Assembly (NCBI GenBank): GCA_024704765.1
Contig: JAKMXF010000308.1
Span: forward strand, 62,001 to 126,000
DNA: 64,000 nucleotides
Direction of reading: 5' to 3'
From: Oopsacas minuta
Taxonomy: Eukaryota > Porifera > Hexactinellida > Lyssacinosida > Leucopsacidae
Position numbers and translations under genes: made by a program. This document shows positions 55,353-64,000 of this stretch, piece by piece. A model generated the notes under the pieces. That model ran no database searches. It saw nothing but the letters and a program-made list of their open reading frames with translations, and was not told the origin of the DNA. The stretch's first letter is position 1; each line of letters begins with the position of its first letter.

Positions 55353-55760
55353 CTAGTTAGAAATTATCCCATCAAATATCGTGCTTTCGCTTTCTCCCTG
55401 CCCTAACAAATATTTATACGATTCAATTTCTGATATTAATCTGATTCTTTCCTGTGATAGGGATAATTTCTTTGTTTCAAGTTTCCCCAGGTCGGTAATT
55501 AGAATCGAATCTTCATGTTTTCTACGTCTACGGGAAACACTTGCGGCCCTTCTATTAACACATTTCCTTCGTTCTTCTCTAATATACGCGCGTTCATTGT
55601 CATTAAAACACTCATTATAAATGATTTGGCTAAATTCTGCGAATGAGACATTCTTCACTCTATCACGATCTATAAGCGCGAGAAATTCAGAATATAGCGA
55701 CAGTTCCAGACAATTATCCACAAGGATTGGGTATGCGACTTGAATTTTAACAGAACACAT
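55353..55760 (-). CDS. Small-Maf-like bZIP transcription factor
   Basis: 135 residues, single exon. The pre-basic helix (FAEFSQIIYNE, then DNERAYIREERRK) leads into a canonical basic region NRRAASVSR, exactly nine residues to the first Leu, and heptads L, L, L, L, Y. DNA-binding bZIP expected in the nucleus. The frame also has an ATG at 55850, but a TATATATA (55840-55847) lies on that codon, so the start at 55760 (G at -3) is preferred. Paralogue of 3949 and 18659; shares the SEIESYK tail. Confidence 0.75.
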   Translation of the reverse strand: MCSVKIQVAYPILVDNCLELSLYSEFLALIDRDRVKNVSFAEFSQIIYNECFNDNERAYIREERRKCVNRRAASVSRRRRKHEDSILITDLGKLETKKLSLSQERIRLISEIESYKYLLGQGESESTIFDGIISN

Positions 55761-55839
55761 ATCGTTGTATATAAAGTTTATATTTGTTTTATGTTTGTTC
55801 AAATGTTTTTGTTTTCTTGAAAATATAAGTAATGGATCG

Positions 55840-55847
55840 TATATATA
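55840..55847 (-). promoter_or_regulatory. TATA box of the bZIP gene at 55353
   Basis: TATATATA about 80 nt upstream of the preferred ATG, at a distance similar to those of the other two bZIP genes. Confidence 0.35.
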
Positions 55848-55860
55848 CATACTGCCTCAG

Positions 55861-56555
55861 CAAATTTGTATAATCTCTCGGGTTAATATGAAAATATACA
55901 ATAATTTTGAATAAAAATAACTTATTAATCAAAGTCAGTCTCAGCAGTTTTAGTGTAGAATCCAAAAATTTTCCTTTAAAGGAAATCTACTATTTAGTAT
56001 GTTCTAAACATACACACAAAACTGACATAGGAATAACTAAAAATAAATTCGAGTAATATGTCGCAATAATTGGGGTGACTTGTTTATGAGAACTGTGATT
56101 ACACAAAATATGGTTCTTTCGTCACCTGGACTTTGGCAACTTGGAGCTCTTCGATGGAATTCATTGGTTACCCACAGTTACTTAAATCTTACTACAGGGT
56201 ATGTAGAATTATTTTCTTAGAAATTCAGTATAGAATATCCCTGGATCCTGGTGTCTTTCCGAATTCAATCTTGTGATTGTGTTTATAAATCCAAGGATCC
56301 TACCCATTATCTAGTATATATATCTGAAATTGGGTTATTTTGTCCATTTGATTGCACTGCCAAAACGACGGAATAACCCATGTTACTAAATAATCATATT
56401 TTGATATACAAGACGATTTTTGATAGCTAACTAGCGCGCTTCGCTTGCTTGCGCTGCGCGGGGGACAAACGAACCCGATTTCAACTGTAAAAATAGCCTA
56501 AATATGTAATATTCACCCAACAAGTGTAATTCAATGGAAAATGCTATTTAAACAA
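55861..56555. other. Intergenic, no gene seen
   Basis: A+T-rich with one hairpin-prone G+C patch at 56430-56465 (GCGCGCTTCGCTTGCTTGCG). Confidence 0.4.
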
Positions 56556-56818
56556 GATTGGTAGCGAAAACATCGTACATTCCGATATTTATTAAAAACG
56601 ATATCGGGCTTTTCAAAGAAAAATAGAATAAAAATCGAAATTTTCAATTATGATTACCGATATTTCCTGATATTCCAGAAATTTTCTCCAATTTTCGAAA
56701 AGTTTCGATTATATTTTTGATAAAATCAGATATCATCGATATTATCTGATATTTCGATATGTTTTCTATTTTTAGATATATCGGGTCATTTTCCGATACT
56801 ATCGATGTTTGCCAAACC
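56556..56818. mobile_element. Probable non-autonomous hAT element
   Basis: 263 bp full of CGATAT/ATATCG words. Left GATTGGTAGCGAAAACATCG, right complement GGTTTGGCAAACATCG. Flanks TTAAACAA (56548-56555) and TTAATCAA (56819-56826), 7 of 8 identical. Confidence 0.55.
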
Positions 56819-56826
56819 TTAATCAA

Positions 56827-58815
56827 AACATCAACGTTTAAGAAAATGTTAATTTCAGGACCTAATACGAATAAAGTGTAACTTCTACAGAAGCATATTT
56901 GAATGTAATACACATAAGGTACGTATACGAATATGGTAAAGATACTCATAGTGAAAAGTATATAGATATATCGCCATATCACAATAGGCAATTGTGAAAT
57001 TATGAACACGTGCAAGCAGTTAATTATACTATTAATTATGTGATATACTGCCGTCCAGTGACTAAAATGTAACACTTTTGAAGTTCTTTTTATTCAGGAG
57101 CAAGTTAAAGAATCACATTAATTATGTCGAAAGTTTATTGTTTATTTTTACCATCCGTTTTTCTTACTATATTTTCTTGACTTCTGTATCTCTTAGGTTA
57201 TTAGTTGAATATAAAAAATTGTAGGAAATTCTTTTCTGATAAAGCCTTTCAATTGATTATACAAGAGCGTAGGAACACGTCCGGCCAAATTTCATAGGAT
57301 TATTACATTAGCGTACCGAGACATTCGGGTACAGTGGATGTGTTTAGTTTGTGTACAGCTAATATCCCTGATCAAACTGACTTAGGCCGGATTCTAATCC
57401 ATTATTATGTCATGAAAATTATAATAACAATTATAAAGACTGGCACAATAATTGAGACAAGAAATAGAATACAACAATATTTACATCTGTATTATGTCAG
57501 TAACATTTTCTGCCATGTACTTAAATGTCTCCCTCCGTTATTTGACTAGAAACAAATAACTTAGTCAAACCCTAGAATCGAATCTGCTCGTGTTAATGCC
57601 TAATTACTGGTCATTATATTGGATACTGTGTTGAGACGGAGAGTGTATAGGCTGTACACTCAAACCTGGAGTTCAGGAAGAATGCTTAGCGTTAGTATTC
57701 CAATACAAATCCATAAGAGCATAACACATCTGGAGCAGTAGTATGTGTTTTCTTAAAAACTGAGTCAATCGGATACGATTGGCATCAATGTAAACCTTGT
57801 TATACATAATACAGTCAGGGTCCTATATCAAGGGTAGCGGTAGGTGTAAATTAGAAGTCAGGCCATTGACTTGATCTATCATAAAGTCGTCAGGCCCGGC
57901 CATACGGTTGAATAGACCAGGACAAAAAGTGGGCAGACCATGGTCTGACTAGCCTGACTAGCCTGACAGTTTGCGTAGCCTTTGCATATGACGAACATTC
58001 TCTTATAATGAACCAGTCGCCCAAAAACAATAATTCACATAGGGGTTGTATTACATTAAGTTCCCTGTTCCCTTAAGGTAACCCCCATCTCCTGCTCCCC
58101 TTATAGAGGTTCGTTTCTATGGAAATGAACTAAAGTCGACCAAAATTGCCACGCATTGAGGTTGCAGTCATTGCACTGTAGTTTATATTCTGTTAATATA
58201 TTAATCAACTTGCTTTAGTTGTGGAATTATGGTGCATTAAATGAATTCGAAAATACATGCATATTATATTGATGTAATTTCTAAGTCAAGTACACTTAAT
58301 TCATGCCCCAAATATGCAAAAGGGAGAATATGAACACTTCGTTACGATACTTAGCTAAACATACAATTCGCTCCAAGAACACATCGCTACATAGACACTT
58401 CACATGAATTAGGGATTTTAAGAGAAAACTTCATGTCCATGAATGCACACCAACCAGCAGGTTTGCCGTTGGTATGGGAATTCCAATTCTATCAATATAT
58501 GGATGGGAATGGAAAATGATTTCGTCACAAATTGTTTGCATTAACATTTTACTTGCGGTTATCGCTTATCTTTTCGCATTTTGTAATTTTACCTATAGGA
58601 AAAACTACGTCTTAGTTATTTTGCAACAATATTTTGGCTCGGTCATGAAATAATAAATATTAAGTCTTCAACAAATATATTTGTCCTCAGAAACCTTGCT
58701 AAATATGTCCGGTTCGGTTGGGAACAACAGCATTACTGTAAGGATAGATTAGTAATAAATAGAATATAACCAAGCAACATTAGTCAGGCAGCTTAAGCGC
58801 ATATTCGGAAAACTG
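56827..58815. other. Intergenic, no gene seen
   Basis: A+T-rich. 57860-57980 has GACTAGCCTGACTAGCCTGAC and a GGCCATTGACTTG/GGCCCGGCC patch, possibly transposon debris. The ORFs at 56644-57075 (overlapping) and 57334-57549 do not look coding. Confidence 0.4.
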
Positions 58816-59206
58816 TGAACATCACGAATAAATGCACTAAACTATTTCTATATGTTACCCATGACCATAGATCCTGATTCTGATAGGACCACTTCCGGCG
58901 GATACACTTTCGATCCCTTCTAGCCTTTTAGATAGCGGCTGGCAGCTATTTCGCAGATACATCCCCTAAGCAAAATTTCCAGCAATTTGATGCTGAGTAC
59001 GAATCTGGTGTTTATAAGTTGATTCGATTCTATTTGAAGAGGTTATCGCTTGGGGGATGTATCGGGGAAATAGCTGTGCCAGCCGCTATCTAAAAATGCC
59101 AGAAGGGATGGAAAATGTATCCGCTGGAAGTGGTCCTATCAGAATCAGGATCTATGGTCATGGGTAACATATAGAAATAGTTTGGTGCATTTATCCGTGA
59201 TGTTCA
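58816..59206. mobile_element. Second foldback element, about 160-bp arms
   Basis: Arms 58816-58975 and about 59048-59206 are reverse complements with scattered mismatches (TGAACATCACG ... CGTGATGTTCA; ACCCATGACCATAGATCCTG and its complement), around a loop of about 70 bp. No target duplication found. Confidence 0.75.
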
Positions 59207-59310
59207 TATAAAGTTGCTAAGCTTCCCAACTACATGGTCAGATGTGAAACAAAATAAAATCAACATTGATTAATTTGTGTGGTTAGATTTGTGAATAAAA
59301 TTATATAATA

Positions 59311-61086
59311 TTACAACTTGGCTGGGACAGGCCGACTTTCAACAAGCTTTTTTACATCTCTGAGAGATTGGATTGTAACTTGACATAACTTAACTGCACT
59401 AACAGTATAAGAACAGGTTGTATACGAAGTGAATGAGAAGTTGATATAAGCTCCATGAGGATTATAACAAACTCCATATCCATCTTCTACAACAGGACCA
59501 AACCCCATGTAACTCACAAACGGGTTAGGAATCTGACTGGTAGATATACGGTAGTTAGTACTCAGGGAGAAAGGAAGATCAGAGAAAAACTCTGGATTTA
59601 ACTTTTCCTGATTAGCGATTAACTTCAGACCTAGAAGATGTCTGTCTATGCCTTGACCGCTAGAAGCTTGTCGAGAGTTTTGATCATGTTTCTGAATATG
59701 TTCACTCAACAAACGTAATTTAACATCAATGCTTGTAGTTGAGAGCATAGCTTTAACTAATTCGGTAGATTCTGTCGAAGTAGAACGCAGTGTATCTGTA
59801 CGACCATCATAGAACTTTCTTGTAGACACACTCTCGTAGCAAGCTGTTGGGTGTCTGTGTAGTTTGTAGAATGTTAGTTGAATAGCTAACTGAATTAAAC
59901 TGTCAGGGCTGATTTTGTAGCTTTTGAAGAAGTTTTTCCCGAATTCTGTGAATTTGAGGAGTTTTAAATCAATCTTTTCTGATAGTTGTTTCAGATCAGA
60001 TTTAGCCTTTCGAATATGGTCGTGAAGGAGATGAGAAATTTCCCATTCGAGATGTTCTATTTTTGGCAATCCCTTTGGGTCAACTGATAAATCAGGTACC
60101 TTCCCAGTAATCCCACTATAATATCCTCTATTAGCTAACATAATTACAGGAGGACCATCTACTAGAGAATGTTCTAAAATAAATTCAGTGTAGCCATCAG
60201 ACGAAACTACAGTTTGTACTCCAACGTCAAACCAGCGATTAAAAGATCTGAAATCATTACTGATAATTCCAATCATACTATTCTTGAGAGCAGATTCCAT
60301 ACTCCCAGATGCTTCATCGTCTAAACCGATAAGAAACAAGCAACTCTCTATTACTTCTAATGTATTAGTATTGATTAAAGATTTCTTCAACTCTACTCTA
60401 GCTTCGTACCAACTATCTCTGTCTAGTGACGTCAGTACGCCGATAGGTTCAGATTTTGGCAGATATGAATCTGTAATAACAGTGAGCAAGTGTTTAATTT
60501 CATGTGAACCCAATACATACCTATGTCCATTACGGTATCCAAAGACAGGAAATTTAAAGAAATGGCCTTTGCACATTACAATAATGTGCTCGCTGTTCGG
60601 AGAGTACCTCTGTGAATCAACTACTTTCCCAGGGATACGATGTCCACCAGGAATACACTTGTACTGACGCATACAGAGAGGAGTATCCCCCATCTTGTCT
60701 GGAGATAGTTCATCTTTTCGAATGCTTTCAAAGAAATTGACATATGCTACAATTAACAAAGATACGTGATCAAGCATTTGGAATTTAGATTCAAACTCCA
60801 CCTTCTCACTAATAGCAACTGGAGATATGTATACTGGTACAGGCATTCTGAAAGCAAGATAAGCTACTTCTTTCCACCATTGAAGGAGCCAGTTATCTGT
60901 ATTGGCAGCTCTTTTCAATAACTGAGACTGCAAATAAGGGCCTTCTGTGATGAGAAACTTATTAGTTATACGGACTGTATTATTATATTGATCAGAGGAA
61001 ATCAGGGGCCGAATTGATTGGAGATATTTGTTAAGAGTTTGCTTTAGATCTGGAACAGGGAGTTTGGGAAAGCTGGAGTTCAACAT
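59311..61086 (-). CDS. CRAT: Carnitine O-acetyltransferase-type acyltransferase, peroxisomal
   Basis: 591 residues, single exon (human CRAT is slightly longer). It moves short acyl groups between CoA and carnitine. N-terminal LPVPDLKQTLNKYL motif, WWKEVAYL, catalytic His306 in LEHSLVDGPP (the Gly-Pro-Pro after the His region favours CRAT over CPT), and STSQIPNPF with GPVVEDGYGVCYNP near the end. It ends AKL, a canonical PTS1, as in peroxisomal CRAT, and there is no obvious mitochondrial presequence. With the Nudix CoA hydrolase at 2197 it is the second peroxisomal CoA enzyme of the window. CROT is the main alternative. Confidence 0.9.
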   Translation of the reverse strand: MLNSSFPKLPVPDLKQTLNKYLQSIRPLISSDQYNNTVRITNKFLITEGPYLQSQLLKRAANTDNWLLQWWKEVAYLAFRMPVPVYISPVAISEKVEFESKFQMLDHVSLLIVAYVNFFESIRKDELSPDKMGDTPLCMRQYKCIPGGHRIPGKVVDSQRYSPNSEHIIVMCKGHFFKFPVFGYRNGHRYVLGSHEIKHLLTVITDSYLPKSEPIGVLTSLDRDSWYEARVELKKSLINTNTLEVIESCLFLIGLDDEASGSMESALKNSMIGIISNDFRSFNRWFDVGVQTVVSSDGYTEFILEHSLVDGPPVIMLANRGYYSGITGKVPDLSVDPKGLPKIEHLEWEISHLLHDHIRKAKSDLKQLSEKIDLKLLKFTEFGKNFFKSYKISPDSLIQLAIQLTFYKLHRHPTACYESVSTRKFYDGRTDTLRSTSTESTELVKAMLSTTSIDVKLRLLSEHIQKHDQNSRQASSGQGIDRHLLGLKLIANQEKLNPEFFSDLPFSLSTNYRISTSQIPNPFVSYMGFGPVVEDGYGVCYNPHGAYINFSFTSYTTCSYTVSAVKLCQVTIQSLRDVKKLVESRPVPAKL

Positions 61087-61153
61087 ACCTTACACAACAG
61101 CTATTCAAAAATATAATTAGGAGAGCTAATTACATTGATAGTGCCCTTCACAC

Positions 61154-61440
61154 CAGGCTTGGACCGGGTCATGATTTCCTAACCCGGTAAGCTCTGACCC
61201 GGTGACCCGGATTTTCAAAACATTAATTTTCTATATTCATGCGATTTGATAATGATTAGTTTAGTAAAAATATTAATGATTCATGAAAATGAAACTTCTA
61301 ACTAATATTGACTGAATCTTTATGATTTTACAAACCGATATAATTTAATTATCTATAAGGATATAAACCGGATCAAGTCAAAATCAGTGACCCGGTTCAG
61401 ACCCGAAATTTATTGAAAATAGTGACCAGGTCCAAGCCTG
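61154..61440. mobile_element. Non-autonomous hAT element, perfect 8-bp target duplications
   Basis: 287 bp, ends CAGGCTTGGACCGGGTCA and the complement CAGGCTTGGACCTGGTCA, flanked on both sides by CTTCACAC (61146-61153, 61441-61448). Interior with GACCCGGTGACCCGG words. It sits 67 bp upstream of the CRAT start codon, possibly in its promoter. Confidence 0.88.
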
Positions 61441-61448
61441 CTTCACAC

Positions 61449-62405
61449 TTGCGAAGTCATTTATTGGTTCAATGTCACATTTGAAATATGCTTATACAAC
61501 AAAATTATAAACCTTCCCTCTCTCCGACTCATTATTACGTTATAGATGTATCAATCTTACGTATAATTCAACTCATGGTAAAAGGATGGACAATTGATAT
61601 CAACAGTATAATATTACAATTTAAATCAATGAATTTAGACTAGCTATAGCTACGAGTATAGCACATGCAGGATTACATTTAGAACTAAATATAGTACTGC
61701 ACATCTTCGCTTCCATCACCCCTAACATTGATTTTAGTACTACTAGACCCTAAGCCTAGAGAACTGCCGCGAACGTTAAGACAATAGTTTAATGAGAATA
61801 GAGGTTAGATTCCTTTATTTAAAGTGAATTAATTAACACACAAGTTGTACTAGTAAAATACTACAATCAATATCAATAATGAACACTAATTAGACCACTA
61901 GTTGGAAACTTGTTTCAGCTCTACCGTTCGCATCAAGTTTACCTGCCGTATGAATATTGTCATTATTGAAACAGTGACGTGGCCAGGGTGGGTCAAGGGG
62001 GTCATTTGACCGCCCAAAATTTAGGATTGGTGTCATAAGCGCCAAGTGTGGGTACATCGGAGGGGAGGGTGCTAGTGTCAGGAGAGCTCATCTCAATTTT
62101 TTTGGCGAATAATTAATATAATTTGAGTATATTTCTTAGAAATTGGATATGAAAGTCATCTTATTTTCTAAAATTTCTGATATTGGGCCTGTAACTAGGT
62201 GACAGATTAGCTCAGGATGGCTCTAAGAGTGTGGAAAATCGCATCGACCAAACCTCTTTCAGTCGCTCACCCCCCAAAGCAAAAATCTTGAAAAGCCACT
62301 GTATTGGAATTTTTGTAATTCCGGAAACCCCAAAGGCTGCTTGTAATTAATACTTACTATATCATACCTCAATACTGCTCAATATTATAAACACAAAAAT
62401 TCAAT
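61449..62405. other. Intergenic, no gene seen
   Basis: A+T-rich; 61975-62090 is G+C-richer (GGGTGGGTCAAGGGGGTC). Probably the 3' flank of U1C plus unplaced sequence. Confidence 0.4.
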
Positions 62406-62885
62406 TTAATCCTTTGAATCACCTCTATACATCCTACCATATGGTCTAGATCCCGGCATATTTCCTCTCTCGTGTGGACCGGGCATAGACATTGTTCCCC
62501 CTGTAAATTGGGGAGGACCCGGGTCTCCTTGAAATGCAGGTCCATTCGGGCCCATTGGTCCACCGGAACCAGGCGGTAACATTCCACCGGGAGGACCGAC
62601 TGGACCACCCATCATGACCGGTGGAGGGACCATTGACATCTGCCCGGGAGGCATGCCCATCCCTCTAACTGGTACTCCGCCTCCCATAAAGAAAGGAGGC
62701 ATGGCATTCCCCATCTGAGCCTTGTAAGTCTGATCGATAAAGCTCTGAGCTTGTTCCTCGATCCATTTGGTGTAGTAGAGTCTCACTGCTTCCTTGTGCT
62801 TCCTACCTCCGTTGTGGGTTTTACGAACTGAGGGGCTGTCATGAGTAAGATAAGTATCACAATAATCACAGTAGTATTTAGGCAT
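62406..62885 (-). CDS. SNRPC: U1 small nuclear ribonucleoprotein C
   Basis: 159 residues, single exon, the same length as the human protein. U1C stabilises base pairing between U1 snRNA and the 5' splice site. The N-terminal matrin-type zinc finger has Cys6, Cys9, His24 and His30 and a near-invariant [14 protein letters not shown] stretch, then EEQAQSFID, then a Gly/Pro/Met-rich tail. The ATG lies 3 nt after CTTATTTATAG, a splice-acceptor-like site. No doubt about identity. Confidence 0.97.
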   Translation of the reverse strand: MPKYYCDYCDTYLTHDSPSVRKTHNGGRKHKEAVRLYYTKWIEEQAQSFIDQTYKAQMGNAMPPFFMGGGVPVRGMGMPPGQMSMVPPPVMMGGPVGPPGGMLPPGSGGPMGPNGPAFQGDPGPPQFTGGTMSMPGPHERGNMPGSRPYGRMYRGDSKD

Positions 62886-64000
62886 TAGCTATAAATAAGA
62901 GGATGATATAGAAATGAGATCACGAGAGAAAGTTGTGAATAAGGAGCGTAACTAGCAACTTGCTTAACTAATTAATCAGGACATAAATATTTAGATGATT
63001 TTGCAAAACAAATCAATAATTTTTTATTGATCTTTCAGGAATGCTGCAGTGAGTGAGTCATATTACCAACATAATGTCTATGCATATCAACACTATTATT
63101 TTGTCAGAACACCAACACAAGTTGGCAGATGATCTGTCACAAAAATTTTGGTCACCCTGAAAAAATGGTCCGAAGGATCACAATTCAATGAAAATTGGTC
63201 ATACCTGAATAAAGTAAACAAATAGCCTCTACATATATCAAAGTATATGTAGAGGCCTGCTCTTAACGACTACAAGTAATAAAATACACTGAATCCGAAA
63301 TTTGCATTAAAGTATCAAATATGTAAATTAATTGTTGTATTTATGAATATAAAGTAAACAAATTGTTGGGTTATTATTAAATAATATTTCAATCCCGCAA
63401 TTATATACTTTGCTAAATTCAAGGCACTAAGTGCTGAGTAGCATGCGGACACTGTGTTGGCGAGCGAAATGGCTCATAATAATTAACATCAATTTTATGG
63501 AAGAACTATTGGAGAGTCAAGATCTGATACAAGAGGTGTTCAGTATCTAAAAATCTTGAAAATCTTGAAAATAAACTAATAAGGGAAAAATTCACTTCAA
63601 CAACAATACTAAGCACTAAAACACCCAATCAAACATTCGGGATGTAATCTGCATCTGGACAACATCTCTTTGAGGCTTGGAAACTAATCTGAGAAAATCC
63701 CTGAGCTACAATCCAAATGGTGACCAAAATACATCAAAATCTTCAGTTACGCGTTTTACTAAAGAGAAGAAACTGGACATAGCCAAATTGGAAAAATCTA
63801 GACAATGGTCACCCTAGCAAAAATGGTCCTAGGGTAGGATCAAATTTTCACAAAAATTTGGGCCGAGGGTGGGCAAAATTGTATAGAAAAATGGTCTCAA
63901 TTATCAACAATAAAATTCAATTATTGGTATTCTGCAGAAATATAGGCTGTCAAGTCACCAATTGCAGAGCTCTCTTTCTGGAAACTATCAAAATCGTGAG
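62886..64000. other. Intergenic to window end, direct repeat of a GGTCACCCT word
   Basis: GGTCACCCTGAAAAAATGGT (63151) recurs as GGTCACCCTAGCAAAAATGG (63809), both followed by GATCA and A+T-rich sequence, possibly two copies of one element end. 63420-63475 has a hairpin-rich patch like 23780. No ORF of note. Confidence 0.4.

Noticed and set aside
56644-57075. 143-codon minus ORF
   Set aside because: It overlaps a CGATAT-rich hAT MITE and A+T-rich spacer; hydrophobic but without any motif or start context.
1-64000. CRISPR arrays, prophage, bacterial operons
   Set aside because: No spacer-repeat array, no ribosome-binding-site-led gene strings, and the gene content is clearly animal. The only regular tandem array is the minisatellite.
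1-64000. tRNA or rRNA genes
   Set aside because: I looked for GGTTCGANNCC boxes and conserved rRNA segments and saw none that fold or match; a tRNAscan run would be decisive.

Overview
The window is nuclear DNA of an animal with a strongly A+T-rich genome. The gene set shows this: a FAM161 ciliary protein, a kappaB-Ras GTPase, a PHF20-type chromatin reader, a TRAF relic, TRIM/NHL-type proteins, a eukaryotic MATE transporter with an extra C-terminal helix, peroxisomal enzymes with PTS1 tails and U1 snRNP protein C. Nothing bacterial is present. Most genes are single uninterrupted ORFs (up to 3.8 kb), which is intron-poor for an animal. An early-branching animal such as a sponge is my guess, not something the sequence proves.

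Layout. 1-5.3 kb: 3' part of FAM161, a peroxisomal CoA-type Nudix hydrolase 162 bp behind it on the same strand, a degenerate small-Maf-like bZIP gene, and a possible one-helix membrane peptide. 5.6-8.1 kb: an unidentified broken gene split by a hAT element with 8-bp target duplications. 10.1-11.3 kb: an intact gene that fuses an ADF-H (coactosin-like) actin-binding domain to a Rab GTPase. 13-14.1 kb: a TRAF pseudogene. 15.4-16.5 kb: a 1.1-kb foldback element with nearly identical 0.5-kb arms. 16.7-20.2 kb: kappaB-Ras-like GTPase, a canonical small-Maf-like bZIP, and a Rab-like GTPase with an altered switch II. 20.2-25 kb: no intact gene, one mariner-like relic. 25-28.9 kb: PHF20 homologue.

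29-53 kb is a nursery and graveyard of NHL-propeller genes: two intact short NHL genes, a dead copy lying in an inverted duplication with one of them, NHL crumbs, one intact coiled-coil/NHL (TRIM-like without RING or B-box) gene, a shattered copy of it, and two broken copies of a second NHL-like family. A MATE transporter gene and a 15-bp minisatellite lie inside this zone. 55.3 kb: a third bZIP. 59.3-62.9 kb: peroxisomal carnitine acetyltransferase and U1C.

The spaces between genes are full of small DNA-transposon derivatives. Six hAT-type elements have 8-bp target duplications, three TA-flanked MITEs, one mariner relic, two foldbacks and a dispersed repeat family (six copies) can be delimited by eye. 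Two insertions are confirmed by a paralogous empty site in the same window and one by restored reading-frame continuity.

The genes do not form one pathway. Shared themes are peroxisomal acyl-CoA/CoA metabolism (Nudix and carnitine acyltransferase), small GTPases with off-consensus motifs, and innate-immunity-type families (TRAF, TRIM/NHL, kappaB-Ras). Best novelty candidates are the ADF-H-Rab fusion and the bZIP paralogue that has lost both invariant DNA-contact residues yet keeps a full leucine zipper.
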